Assembly (NCBI RefSeq): GCF_003569785.1
Contig: NZ_KZ984001.1
Span: forward strand, 17,070 to 81,069
Direction of reading: 5' to 3'
Length of the DNA: 64,000 bases
Source: Leucobacter sp. wl10
Lineage (GTDB): Bacteria > Actinomycetota > Actinomycetes > Actinomycetales > Microbacteriaceae
Shown: positions 50,255-58,582 of the stretch, piece after piece
How the letters are laid out: every line of letters begins with the position of its first letter
How positions within the stretch are numbered: position 1 is the first letter of the stretch
Notes under the pieces: generated by a model
What the model was told of the DNA's origin: nothing
Seen by the model: the letters and a program-made list of their open reading frames with translations, nothing else
Databases searched by the model: none
Position numbers and translations under genes: made by a program

Positions 50255-50399
50255 GGCATCCTTTCGGATCCTGTACGAGGCAAGGAAAGACCCTCCGGTC
50301 TCTCCGGCTTCGGTTGGGTTGAGCTCGAGTCACAGATTGGCGTCCGGGGACAAGAGCTAAGACTTCGGGGAGGCCGCCTTCGGGCGGCCTTCTTCTTTT
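50255..50399 (+). ncRNA. Candidate antisense RNA opposite the rep leader
   Basis: A perfect + strand terminator at 50371-50399 has no + strand gene behind it, while rep is transcribed away on the minus strand from here. A short RNA starting near 50255 (TTGACA at 50229, TACTAT at 50246, spacing shorter than ideal) would be antisense to the rep leader. The 5' end is a guess. Confidence 0.35.
50371..50399 (+). terminator. Intrinsic terminator
   Basis: Stem AGGCCGCC / GGCGGCCT, UUCG tetraloop, then TCTTCTTTT. The T tract is on the + strand side only. It overlaps the stop of the minus-strand RHH gene. Confidence 0.8.
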
Positions 50400-50634
50400 A
50401 TGCGGCTGGGATAGGCAGCTCCTCGTGTTGGGGACGGGGGCTGTCGACGAGCGGCAGGTGGCCGTTCTCCTCGACGAGTTGGTGGATGAGCGCCTCCATG
50501 TAGTAGGCGACGGACACGCCGCTACTCGCGGCAGCGTCCTGCACGGCTTCCCGCACCTCGGGTGCGACGCGGCCCTGCAGGAGAACGGTCGGCGACCCCT
50601 GGCGGCGCCGTGCGCGGGCTCTCGTTGCACTCAT
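50398..50634 (-). CDS. Ribbon-helix-helix DNA-binding protein
   Basis: 78 aa. Basic start (RARARRRQGSP), beta strand TVLLQGRVAPEV, then helices VREAVQDAAASSGVSVAYYMEALIHQLVEE: the RHH/CopG fold. A perfect 16-bp palindrome lies 17 bases upstream of its ATG, and the replication gene begins 144 bases downstream, so it may be a copy-control repressor (CopG-like) as well as an autoregulator. Confidence 0.75.
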   Translation of the reverse strand: MSATRARARRRQGSPTVLLQGRVAPEVREAVQDAAASSGVSVAYYMEALIHQLVEENGHLPLVDSPRPQHEELPIPAA

Positions 50635-50650
50635 GTCTCAACCGTGGCGC

Positions 50651-50666
50651 AATGTATGCATACATT
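50651..50666 (-). promoter_or_regulatory. Perfect palindromic operator upstream of the RHH gene
   Basis: AATGTATGCATACATT, a 16-bp perfect palindrome, AT-rich within GC-rich DNA, 17-32 bases before the RHH start codon. A -10-like TACATT is included. Confidence 0.7.
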
Positions 50667-50727
50667 CGGGAAATGAGGCGGCGTGTCGCAGCCTTCCTCG
50701 CCGAAGCGGTCAGACTCGCGCCCCGAG

Positions 50728-51141
50728 TCAGGAGTGTTGTTGGTTGGAGGTGGCCGCGAGCACCTCGCGCAGCTCTGCCTTGTATGCGACCCAACGGCCG
50801 TTGATTTGGTAGCCGGGGATCTCGCCGTCTTCGAGCCAGGCGCGGATCGTCTGCTTCGTCTTGCCGAAGAATGTGGTGAGATCGCGCATGCGCAGTTCAT
50901 CAGGCCAGTCGGCGAGGGGGTCGTCGTCGATGACCTCGCCGGTGGAGATGTTTCGGCGATCTGCAAGCCAGGCGCGAATCTCGCACTTGTAGACGATCCA
51001 GGAGCGGCCGATGTAGTGGCCGGGGATCGTACCGTTCTGCAAGTGCCGGTGCACGGTCGACTCGTGCACTCTGAAGAGCGGGGCGAGCTCGCGAACCGGC
51101 ACTGGGTCGGCGAGCGCGTCCCAGTATTCGGCGTCCGTCAT
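50728..51141 (-). CDS. Tandem helix-turn-helix (HTH_17) protein
   Basis: 137 aa from ATG 51141. Two excisionase-like domains in a row: VRELAPLFRVHESTVHRHLQ...IGRSWIVYKCEIRAWL (about 14-59) and MRDLTTFFGKTKQTIRAWLE...INGRWVAYKAELREVL (about 84-131). Duplicated HTH_17 suggests binding to two spaced half-sites by one chain. Located between the RHH gene and the FHA gene. Confidence 0.7.
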   Translation of the reverse strand: MTDAEYWDALADPVPVRELAPLFRVHESTVHRHLQNGTIPGHYIGRSWIVYKCEIRAWLADRRNISTGEVIDDDPLADWPDELRMRDLTTFFGKTKQTIRAWLEDGEIPGYQINGRWVAYKAELREVLAATSNQQHS

Positions 51142-51247
51142 CGCACCAGCCGTGGCAGCGTCGTCGGCGCGGCCGGCTCGGGGGTGGTCGGGTTGGCGGG
51201 CATGTCTAGGATTATCGCAAATCCGGCGGTAACCGCGCCGCAATATG

Positions 51248-51976
51248 TCATGGTGTTGCCTCCCAGCGGAGTGACACGGTGGCGCGCACGACGGGGCCGA
51301 ACGCGATCGTGTCGCCGTCGACGACTTCGACGGGTTCCCCGGCGCGCAGTTCGCGCGCACCGCTTTCCGGGTAGAGGATCGTGCCGTTGCCGGAACCGCG
51401 GTCGATGAGCCAGAACCGTCCGCCGTTCCAGGCGACCTCGGCGTGCACGCGCGACATGGTCTTGCCGGTGTCGATGACTTCGATCTGCTGCCAGCCCGCT
51501 GCGGCTTCCTCCGGTGCGGCCTCGGGCTGGCGGCCGATGATCGCACGATCGGCGACGACGGCGACGTCGCCGGTGGTGAAGCGGAGTGTCGCGACGGCCC
51601 GGGGAACAGGGTGCGGCGCAACCGGGTGAGGCTGGGGCTGCACTACGGGAGCTGGGGCAACTGGGGTCATCGTGGGGATCGGCTCGGTGGGTGCGCCGCG
51701 GCCGCGACGTCGCGACGCGGCTTGCTCGAGCGGTTGCACGTCGCCGTCGGGGAAGACGGCGAGCTGCCAGCGGCCTCCGGGGTCGACCGTGGTCATGCGC
51801 ACGCCGCGGCCGAGGCGTGTCGCAACTTCTACGGCGTAGCTGATGATGTGCTCGCGCGTCGCTTCGAGTGAGCCGGCGGGGTAGTCGCGATGGTCGCCTG
51901 CGACGGCGACGTGGGCGGAGCCGTCGGCGGCGACGGTTGCGTGAATGACGGGGTAGGCGGGGATCTTCGGCGTCAT
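51248..51976 (-). CDS. FHA domain protein
   Basis: 242 aa. N-terminal alpha/beta domain of unknown type (about 1-90), a Pro-rich linker with several HPV/PAP repeats (about 105-128), and a C-terminal forkhead-associated domain: AIIGRQP, TMSRVHAEVAW, LIDRGSGNGTIL, phosphothreonine-binding residues Arg, Ser, His and Asn all present. The start overlaps the stop of the hydrolase gene (TGATG). Probably links kinase signalling to the conjugation machinery. Confidence 0.85.
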   Translation of the reverse strand: MTPKIPAYPVIHATVAADGSAHVAVAGDHRDYPAGSLEATREHIISYAVEVATRLGRGVRMTTVDPGGRWQLAVFPDGDVQPLEQAASRRRGRGAPTEPIPTMTPVAPAPVVQPQPHPVAPHPVPRAVATLRFTTGDVAVVADRAIIGRQPEAAPEEAAAGWQQIEVIDTGKTMSRVHAEVAWNGGRFWLIDRGSGNGTILYPESGARELRAGEPVEVVDGDTIAFGPVVRATVSLRWEATP

Positions 51977-53043
51977 CAGTATGTCCTCCTGCAGGTGTCT
52001 GCGGGGCAGAGCTCGAGGCCGAAGAGCCGGTAGAACTCCTCGGGGTTCACATAGCCGATCGGCCCGCCGATCGTTTCGGATCGCGGGAGTGCCGCCACCG
52101 CCTCGTTGGTGGTGCCGACGACCTCGACGCCGAGGTGCAGGTGGCAGCCGGTGGAAGGGCCGTTGGTGCCCACGAGTGCGATCTCCTGGCCGGGGGTGAC
52201 AACGTCGCCGACGGATACGAACATATCTTCCGGGTACATGTGGACGTACCAGATCGTGTACCCGTCGGGGTGCTTGATCCCGATCTGGTAGCCCTCGGCA
52301 TAGGTGACCGTGCCGTTGGTGATCGCGTAGATCGGATCGTCGCAGGGGTTGGGCCAGTGCTGCATGTCGACGGCGTTGTGCCAGTCGCTGATCCCGTCCA
52401 TAACGTAGCCGCGGAAGCCGTAGCCGCTGGTGAACTGGTACATCGGCTCGGTGGCGAGCGGGAACACCAGCGGCCCGCTCTGACAGCCCGCCATGTCGCC
52501 GCCGGCGAGGACGGCCACGATCTCGCCCGCGGGCGCGTAGAACGCTTCGTAGTGATAGGGGTCGGCGTTGCGTTGGACGCGGTGCGCGGCGATCGTGGGC
52601 TCGAGGGTCTGCCAGTCGGCGACGGCCATGAGTACGGTGAAGAACTTGGTGGCGCTGATGGTGGGATCCATCCGTTCCTCGAGCGTGCCCCAGGAGTCGC
52701 GCTGCTGGAACAACCCTCGCGAGTCCGGGCCGGCTTCGTCGCCGTAGTCGAGTACGCGCAGGCTGGATTCGCCCATCGCGGTCATGACGCCGAGCACCTG
52801 CGCGTCGCGCTGCAGGCCGAGCGCCGATGCCGCGTTCATGATGTGGGCGGCGTTGCGCAGCTGCTCCCCGGAGTAGCCGGCGATCGGGCCCTCGGGCACC
52901 TGGTCGACGTTCACGACGGCTGCGGGCCCGCACGCGGCTTGGGCGCTCGGGCCGAACAGGAGGAGGATCATTGCGAGCAGCCCGCCGACGATGAGCACGG
53001 GGATCGCGATCACCGCGCCGACGCCCACTCCTCGTGCTGACAT
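51976..53043 (-). CDS. Conjugation-associated lytic transglycosylase-M23 peptidase
   Basis: 355 aa from ATG 53043. N-terminal membrane helix (about 5-32), lysozyme-like domain with MTAMGESSLRVLDYGDEAGPDSRGLFQQR (catalytic Glu in GES), then an M23 domain with DWHNAVDM, WYVHMYPED and CHLHLGVEV (zinc His/Asp set intact). Two peptidoglycan-cutting activities in one chain, as in VirB1-like/TcpG proteins that open the wall for the transfer channel. Confidence 0.88.
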   Translation of the reverse strand: MSARGVGVGAVIAIPVLIVGGLLAMILLLFGPSAQAACGPAAVVNVDQVPEGPIAGYSGEQLRNAAHIMNAASALGLQRDAQVLGVMTAMGESSLRVLDYGDEAGPDSRGLFQQRDSWGTLEERMDPTISATKFFTVLMAVADWQTLEPTIAAHRVQRNADPYHYEAFYAPAGEIVAVLAGGDMAGCQSGPLVFPLATEPMYQFTSGYGFRGYVMDGISDWHNAVDMQHWPNPCDDPIYAITNGTVTYAEGYQIGIKHPDGYTIWYVHMYPEDMFVSVGDVVTPGQEIALVGTNGPSTGCHLHLGVEVVGTTNEAVAALPRSETIGGPIGYVNPEEFYRLFGLELCPADTCRRTY

Positions 53044-53045
53044 GC

Positions 53046-53561
53046 TCAGCCCTCGGCCGGGCGGATCCGTTCTGCGAGCCACGGTGAACTCGTGTCGGGT
53101 CGCGTGAGGGTGATGTTGTATGGGCCGTTGTCGGTCGGTATGCGGACGATGAGCAGTACTTCGGTGCTTCCCTCAAGGATCTTCCCGGCGCCAGTCACTT
53201 GCGTGACGGGGATGAGCGTCGGATCGGTGCCCTCATAGGCGTGAGCCCCCTGCTGGCTGAGCAGGGGGAGCATGTCTCGCCACCAGTTATCGTCGCTGAG
53301 CTGTGGCCGGGCGAATGTTTCCATGACCTTAGTCGCGGCTGCGATCGCGTCATCCTGGCTCTGCGCGCCGGCTTCGGGGACAGCTGGGATCTCGGCGTCG
53401 TCGACCGGGTGCTCGTGATCGGTGGGCGGGAGCGCGGGGCTCTCGGTCGCTGATGGGGAGGGGGTCGGCTCCGCCGCTTTCTCGGGTGTGCAGCTGGTGA
53501 GCAGCACGAGGAGCAGCGCGGCACTTGCGAGCTGTGCTGAACGGGAGTTGTGGTGCCTCAT
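53046..53561 (-). CDS. Secreted lipoprotein of the transfer region
   Basis: 171 aa from ATG 53561, with a strong AAAGGAGGG upstream. Lipobox LLTSC (Cys 24). A Pro/Ser/Glu-rich linker leads to a small alpha/beta domain (ATKVMETFARPQLSDDNWWRD... ILEGSTEVLLIVRIPT) of NTF2-like appearance, reminiscent of TcpC/VirB8 periplasmic domains. Two bases before the hydrolase gene, so co-transcribed. Confidence 0.75.
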   Translation of the reverse strand: MRHHNSRSAQLASAALLLVLLTSCTPEKAAEPTPSPSATESPALPPTDHEHPVDDAEIPAVPEAGAQSQDDAIAAATKVMETFARPQLSDDNWWRDMLPLLSQQGAHAYEGTDPTLIPVTQVTGAGKILEGSTEVLLIVRIPTDNGPYNITLTRPDTSSPWLAERIRPAEG

Positions 53562-53622
53562 CTGACCCTCCTTTGCGCCGTGATTCGGTGCCTGCATCGC
53601 ATTCATCGGATCAACTCTGTTC

Positions 53623-53668
53623 CGAATAAGTGCGATTTTGCCCGTAAAAGGTATGATAGGCCGCACGA
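53623..53668 (+). promoter_or_regulatory. 46-bp shared promoter-like element, copy 2
   Basis: 43 of 46 positions match 43241-43286 (opposite strand). Here it reads toward the + strand conjugation operon, with -10-like TATGAT at 53652-53657. Outer GTGCG / CGCAC arms are present in both copies. Confidence 0.65.
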
Positions 53669-53749
53669 TCCGAGTTCATCTACCGCACTGTCGAGGTAGA
53701 GAGGCGGGGCGGCCGATGGACTCCCAATCACCACTGACGTTGGTAGGGG

Positions 53750-54364
53750 GTGGCACCTGTGTCGGACGAGAATCCGTGGATCAGGTCGGGAGGCATCGCT
53801 GCGCCGGCCGCGGTCGCGTCTGCTCCGCGACACTCGGCTGGCCCCGCCACGGTCAGCGCACCACAGGCTGGTGTCCCGGTGCCCGATCAGGCCGATCGGC
53901 TCCCTCGACGTCAGGCTGTCGGAACGGCCACGCTGTGGTGGCTGGGCGTCCACGGGGGAGCGGGGGAGTCCTCGCTCGCTCGCTTGGCAGCGGGGACGCG
54001 CCCGGCTGAGCATGCCTGGCCGATGCCGAGCATGCCGGGAATCCCGAGCCGGGTAGTGCTCGTAGCGCGCACGAACTACGCCGGCCTCACCGCGGCGCAG
54101 CATGCTGCACGGGAATGGGCTTCCGGCTCCCTCGGCGACTCGGTCACTGTCGAGGGAGTTCTGATGGTGCCCGATCAACCTGGTCGACTGCCGAAGTCTC
54201 TCCGGCACCTCGCGCAGCTGGTTGCCGGTGGTCTGCCGCGCAGTTGGACAGCGCCGTGGGTCGAATCGTGGCGGTTCGGCCCCCTCGATCCCGCCGAGCT
54301 CCCGAAGGGGCTCGGAGCGGTGTTCTCCGACCTCTCTCTGCATCCCATCGTTCCGCGTACCTGA
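53750..54364 (+). CDS. DUF6668 family protein of the conjugation operon
   Basis: 204 aa, GTG start (53750, or 53759 behind GGGGGTGG). Disordered Ala/Pro N-terminus, then ATLWWLGVHGGAGESSLARLA (about 59-79), a P-loop-like strand-turn without the Lys of Walker A, and VVLVARTNYAGLTAAQHAA. Resembles the partially degenerate NTPase-like fold of DUF6668, which heads many actinobacterial transfer operons. Function unknown. Confidence 0.75.
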   Translation: MAPVSDENPWIRSGGIAAPAAVASAPRHSAGPATVSAPQAGVPVPDQADRLPRRQAVGTATLWWLGVHGGAGESSLARLAAGTRPAEHAWPMPSMPGIPSRVVLVARTNYAGLTAAQHAAREWASGSLGDSVTVEGVLMVPDQPGRLPKSLRHLAQLVAGGLPRSWTAPWVESWRFGPLDPAELPKGLGAVFSDLSLHPIVPRT

Positions 54365-54376
54365 AAGGCGCACACC

Positions 54377-54673
54377 ATGTCACTACTCGCTCAGGCGCTT
54401 TACCTCGCGACCGTTCTCCCGATGGCGATCCCCGACCCCGATCCGGTCACACCTCCGGGGTTCGAGGCTCCGGTCAGCCTCATCATCGGCATGCTCCGCT
54501 GGGGCGGCTTGGCGCTGGCCGTGGCGGGCATCATCATCGTCGGCGCGCGTCTGACGATCAATATCCGCCGCGGTGAGGCCGCGCACGAGATCGGCATGCT
54601 GGGGGCGATCGGCCTCGGTATCATGCTCATCGGTGCGGCTGCGTCGATCGTCGGGTTCATCTCGGGATCCTGA
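54377..54673 (+). CDS. VirB2-like small membrane protein
   Basis: 98 aa, two membrane helices (about 34-58 and 72-95) with a short basic loop (RLTINIRRGE) between and an N-terminal hydrophobic stretch that may be cleaved. Size, topology and position at the start of the operon match VirB2/TrbC-type pilin-like proteins of Gram-positive type IV systems. Confidence 0.65.
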   Translation: MSLLAQALYLATVLPMAIPDPDPVTPPGFEAPVSLIIGMLRWGGLALAVAGIIIVGARLTINIRRGEAAHEIGMLGAIGLGIMLIGAAASIVGFISGS

Positions 54674-54687
54674 TCGGAGGAACGATC

Positions 54688-55410
54688 ATGAGCACCGACG
54701 ACTCCGGCTCGACCAGTCCTTTCGCGCGTCGCGGGTTCATCGCCGCGGCGGTCGTGGTCGGCGTCATCGCGGCGCTGGGGATCTTCGTGCTGGTGATGAA
54801 CCTGGTCTCCCCGCCGACCTCGGCACCGCCCACGGACTCGCCGACGTCGACGCCGCCGGTCTCGGCCGCCGATGCGAGCGTGTGCGGGCTCGAGGCGTTC
54901 GAGACGGAGAGCTCGCTCACCCAGGCGCCCGACGTCGAGTGGGAGCTGGTCGGAACGATCGCGGCCCCGACGGATCCGGCCGTGGGGCCGGGCACCGTCG
55001 ACGATGGGTTCCGATCCTGCTTCGCACACACCGCGGAAGGCGCTCTGTATGCGGCAGTGAACTTCCTCGCGACCGGAACTGACGCGATGCTCAGTCAGAG
55101 ATTGCTTGAGCTCGTGGCCGAGGGGCCGGGCAAGGATGCCCTCGAGCAGCTCCTGAGCCAATCACCCGATGGGGTGACCTCGAGCTATCGAGCTCAGGTT
55201 GCCGGGTACAAGATCGGCCAGTACGACGGGACGAACGCGACGATCGACCTGGTGCTCAACTACAGCGACGGGCGGCTCGTCAGCGTTCCACTCCGGCTCG
55301 TGTGGGAGGACGGCGACTGGAAGGCGGTCTTCGACGATACCGGGCAGATGCCGCTGGCCCCTGCCGAGCTGCAGAATCTCGGTGGATACACCCCGTGGGG
55401 TGGGGCCTGA
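54688..55410 (+). CDS. TcpC/VirB8-like conjugal transfer protein
   Basis: 240 aa, GGAGGAACGATC upstream. One N-terminal membrane helix (about 16-38), a Pro/Thr/Ser linker, and an external domain with two segments that suit the NTF2-like VirB8/TcpC fold (AALYAAVNFLATGTDAMLSQ, VDLVLNY-like strands, LRLVWEDGDWKAVFDDTG). Acts as a periplasmic-side scaffold of the channel. Overlaps the next gene (TGATG). Confidence 0.78.
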   Translation: MSTDDSGSTSPFARRGFIAAAVVVGVIAALGIFVLVMNLVSPPTSAPPTDSPTSTPPVSAADASVCGLEAFETESSLTQAPDVEWELVGTIAAPTDPAVGPGTVDDGFRSCFAHTAEGALYAAVNFLATGTDAMLSQRLLELVAEGPGKDALEQLLSQSPDGVTSSYRAQVAGYKIGQYDGTNATIDLVLNYSDGRLVSVPLRLVWEDGDWKAVFDDTGQMPLAPAELQNLGGYTPWGGA

Positions 55411-57062
55411 TGGCCTGTGCACCGTTCGATTTCGTCTGCAAGGCTCGCGAGGGCCTCGAGGACGTCATCTCTGCGGCTGCGAACGACACCCTGCAGGAAC
55501 TCACGAACCGGGCGTTGGAGAGCTTCGGGACGGCGGTGGCGAGCGTCGGCACGGTGTGGGTGCAGCTGCCGACCCCGATCCTGACGGCGGGTTCAGGTTC
55601 GGCCGGCGGCGGCACTCCGCCGGAATCGGCGGGGCTCACCACGATCCTCGGCTACGTCCAGTACATCGGCCTGGCGCTGTGCGTGCTCTCCATACTGGGC
55701 GTCGCAGCGCTGTTCATCTGGCGCGGCGCGAGCGGGGGCGGAGGCGGCTCCGTGCTTACGGGACGGCTCGGCATCGTGCTCGGCGCGGTGGCGCTGATCT
55801 CGGGTGCGTCCTCGATCGTGGCCTTCCTGCTGCCGAGCTCGGCCCCCGGCGGCTCGGTCAGTGCGACGGGCTTCATGCAGAACTCGCTCTGGTACTACGT
55901 CGGCGCCCTCGCGGTGCTGTCGGTCATCATCGGCGCGATCCGCATGGCCTGGGAGCAACGGGCGAACCCCGGCAAGGAGTTGCTGCAGAGCATCATCACG
56001 CTCATCGTCGTCTCGGGGGCCGGCCTCACGTTCATCACGATCGCGGCCACCCTGACGGATGCCTTCTCGGTGTGGGTGCTGAACAGCAGCACTGGCTGCG
56101 ATGTGACCGAGCAGGGGGAGTCCAACTGTTTCGGGACGAACATCTACGCGATGATCGCGCTCTCGGCGACCTCCCCGATCGGCCTCCTCGCGGTGCTCAT
56201 CCTCACGGTGATCGCGTTTCTCATGACCGTCGCGCAGGTCGTGCTCATGGTGATCCGCGGCGGCCTGCTCGTCGTGCTCGCGGGCGTGCTGCCGCTGACG
56301 GCGAGCTTCACGAACACGCAGATGGGTCGTACCTGGTTCCAGCGCGCGGTGGGGTGGACGCTCGCGTTCCTGCTCTACAAGCCCGCGGCCGCGCTGGTCT
56401 ACGCGGCCGCTTTTCGGCTCGTCGGCAGCGACGCCTTCGGCGCTGGCGGCTCTGGCCTGGTGTCGATCATCACGGGCATGGGACTCATGCTCGTCGCACT
56501 GTTCGCGCTGCCGGCGCTGCTGCGCTTCGTGATGCCGATGACGTCGGCGGTCATCGGCGGGGGAGCGGGCGGTCTGGCGATGGCGGGTATGGCGGGCGCG
56601 GCCGGCTTCGAGGCGGCGACGGGCGCGATCTCGCGTACGAGCTCGTCGACGGTGAGCTCGTCTGCCGGCGGCCCGTCGACGGCGGGCCAGTCGGGATCGT
56701 CCGGGCCGTCGGGATCCTCTGGCGGCCCCGGAACGACCGGGAAGTCCGGTGCCGCCTCGAGCGGTGGCGGCAGCGGAGGCGGCACTACGGCAGGCGCCGG
56801 TGCAGCGTCGACCGGCGGCGCCGCCGCAAGCGGGGGAGGCGCAGCTGCGGGCGGTGGCGCTGCAGCTGGCGGAGGGGCCGCTGCGGGCGGCGGCGCAGGT
56901 GCGGCGAGCGGCGCCGCGGCTGGCGCAGCCGCGACGGGCGTCGGCATCCCCGTCGCCGTCGGGATCATGGGCGTGCAGGCCGCTGGTAAGGCGGCGGGCG
57001 CGGCCAAGTCGGGGCTCGAGGGCGCCGCCGGCGACGCTACCGGCGGGCCGAGCGGGTCGTAG
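55410..57062 (+). CDS. TrbL/VirB6-like polytopic channel protein
   Basis: 550 aa from ATG 55410. About eight membrane helices to residue 400, including LLVVLAGVLPLTASFTNTQM, the TrbL core. The last 150 residues are a low-complexity Gly/Ser/Ala tail with repeats of the AAAGGG type and a final Ala/Gly helix. Forms the inner-membrane channel for DNA transfer. Confidence 0.85.
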   Translation: MACAPFDFVCKAREGLEDVISAAANDTLQELTNRALESFGTAVASVGTVWVQLPTPILTAGSGSAGGGTPPESAGLTTILGYVQYIGLALCVLSILGVAALFIWRGASGGGGGSVLTGRLGIVLGAVALISGASSIVAFLLPSSAPGGSVSATGFMQNSLWYYVGALAVLSVIIGAIRMAWEQRANPGKELLQSIITLIVVSGAGLTFITIAATLTDAFSVWVLNSSTGCDVTEQGESNCFGTNIYAMIALSATSPIGLLAVLILTVIAFLMTVAQVVLMVIRGGLLVVLAGVLPLTASFTNTQMGRTWFQRAVGWTLAFLLYKPAAALVYAAAFRLVGSDAFGAGGSGLVSIITGMGLMLVALFALPALLRFVMPMTSAVIGGGAGGLAMAGMAGAAGFEAATGAISRTSSSTVSSSAGGPSTAGQSGSSGPSGSSGGPGTTGKSGAASSGGGSGGGTTAGAGAASTGGAAASGGGAAAGGGAAAGGGAAAGGGAGAASGAAAGAAATGVGIPVAVGIMGVQAAGKAAGAAKSGLEGAAGDATGGPSGS

Positions 57063-57070
57063 GGGTCTGG

Positions 57071-58582
57071 ATGACGACGCAGGCAGAACCGCAGCGACGG
57101 CCGCGCAGCTACGGGAACTGGACGCGCCCGCGCACCGCTGGCCTGCTCGGGCTCGGGCAGATCGGCACGGCCATCCTGCTCGGCGGCATGATGCTCGCCG
57201 TCATCGTGACGATCGCCGCGAACCTCCTCGCCGGCTTCGTCGTCATGGCCGTCGTGGGGCTGCTGCTTCTGATGACGGCGCTCCGGGACAAGCACGGGCA
57301 GAGCACGCTCGCCCGCATCACGACAAGGATCGGCTGGATGAGAACACGCAGGAAGCGGCACCATCTCTACCGCTCGGGGCCGCTCGGCCGCGCCGACTGG
57401 GGCACGGTGCAGCTGCCGGGGCTCGCGGCCGGGTCGCGGCTGACCGAGTGGCACGATTCGTATCAGCGGCCCTTCGCGCTGATCCACCTCCCCTCGTCGG
57501 CCGACTACACGGTGGTGCTCGTGACCGACCCGGATGGGTCGTCGCTCGTCGACGAGGAGCAGATCGATATCTGGGTCGCCGAGTGGGGCATGTGGCTGGC
57601 GCACGTCGGCGACGAGCCGGGCCTCGAGGCGGCGTCAGTGACGATCGAGACGGCGCCGGATACGGGATTGCGGCTACGGCGTCAGGTGCAGGATCGGATG
57701 CAGGAGGGCACTCCGGCGTTCTCCCGCCAGCTGCTGCACGGCATCGTCGACGCCTACCCCTCGGGGTCGGCGGTGGTACGGGCCTACGTCGCACTCACGT
57801 TCTCGGCCGCGGCTCGGGCCGGTGGGCGCAAGCGCAGCGCCGATGAGATGGGCCGGGAGCTCGCGGCGCGGATCCCTGGGCTCACGCAGAGCCTCGGCGC
57901 GACCGGCGCCGGCGCCGCGCGACCGCTCAGCGCGCAGGAGATGTGCGAGGTGATCCGCATCGCCTACGATCCGGCGGCGGCGATCCTGATCGACGAGGCG
58001 AACATGGCGGGGGAGCCGCCGGAGATCCCGTGGCCGGAGGTCGGCCCGGCCGCGCATCAGGCGGCCTGGGGCAGCTACCGGCACGACTCGGCGGTGTCGG
58101 TGTCGTGGATGATGAGCACCGCGCCGCGCGGCAATGTGCCCTCGAACATCCTCATGCGGCTGCTCGCCCCGCACCGCGATATTGCGCGCAAGCGCGTGAC
58201 GCTGCTGTACCGTCCGATCGACCCCGGCCGTGCGGCGGCGATCGTCGACGCCGATGCGCGCGCCGCGTCATTCAACCTCACCTCGACGGATCGCCCGAAC
58301 GCCCACAATCTCGCGAGCGTGCGTGCGGCCCTCGCAACGGCCGAGGAAGAGGCCAGCGGCGCAGGATTGGTGAACTTCGGCATCCTCGTCACCGCCACGG
58401 TGACCGACGTCGACCGGGTCTCGGATGCACGAGCGGCGGTCGACAACCTGTCGGCGACGGCGCGGCTGCGGCTGCGGCCGGTGTACGGCTCGCAGGACTC
58501 GGCGTTCGCGGCCGCGCTGCCGCTGGGCCTGGTGCTGCCGAAGCATCTGCAGGTGCCAATCGCGATTCGGGAGCAGCTGTGA
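57071..58582 (+). CDS. SCO6880-family type IV secretion protein
   Basis: 503 aa. Two N-terminal helices (about 25-70; VirB3/PrgI-like) followed by a soluble domain corresponding to the VirB4 N-terminal region. Typical family segments: FALIHLPSSADYTVVLVTDPDGSS, SWMMSTAPRGNVPSNILMRLLAP and KRVTLLYRPIDPGRAA. Always next to a VirB4/TraC ATPase, here overlapping it by GTGA. Together they form the energising module. Confidence 0.88.
   Translation: MTTQAEPQRRPRSYGNWTRPRTAGLLGLGQIGTAILLGGMMLAVIVTIAANLLAGFVVMAVVGLLLLMTALRDKHGQSTLARITTRIGWMRTRRKRHHLYRSGPLGRADWGTVQLPGLAAGSRLTEWHDSYQRPFALIHLPSSADYTVVLVTDPDGSSLVDEEQIDIWVAEWGMWLAHVGDEPGLEAASVTIETAPDTGLRLRRQVQDRMQEGTPAFSRQLLHGIVDAYPSGSAVVRAYVALTFSAAARAGGRKRSADEMGRELAARIPGLTQSLGATGAGAARPLSAQEMCEVIRIAYDPAAAILIDEANMAGEPPEIPWPEVGPAAHQAAWGSYRHDSAVSVSWMMSTAPRGNVPSNILMRLLAPHRDIARKRVTLLYRPIDPGRAAAIVDADARAASFNLTSTDRPNAHNLASVRAALATAEEEASGAGLVNFGILVTATVTDVDRVSDARAAVDNLSATARLRLRPVYGSQDSAFAAALPLGLVLPKHLQVPIAIREQL

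Noticed and set aside
53603..54373. Minus-strand open frame opposite the DUF6668 gene
   Set aside because: It runs through the promoter element and antisense to DUF6668, which has a recognisable family fold and an operon position.
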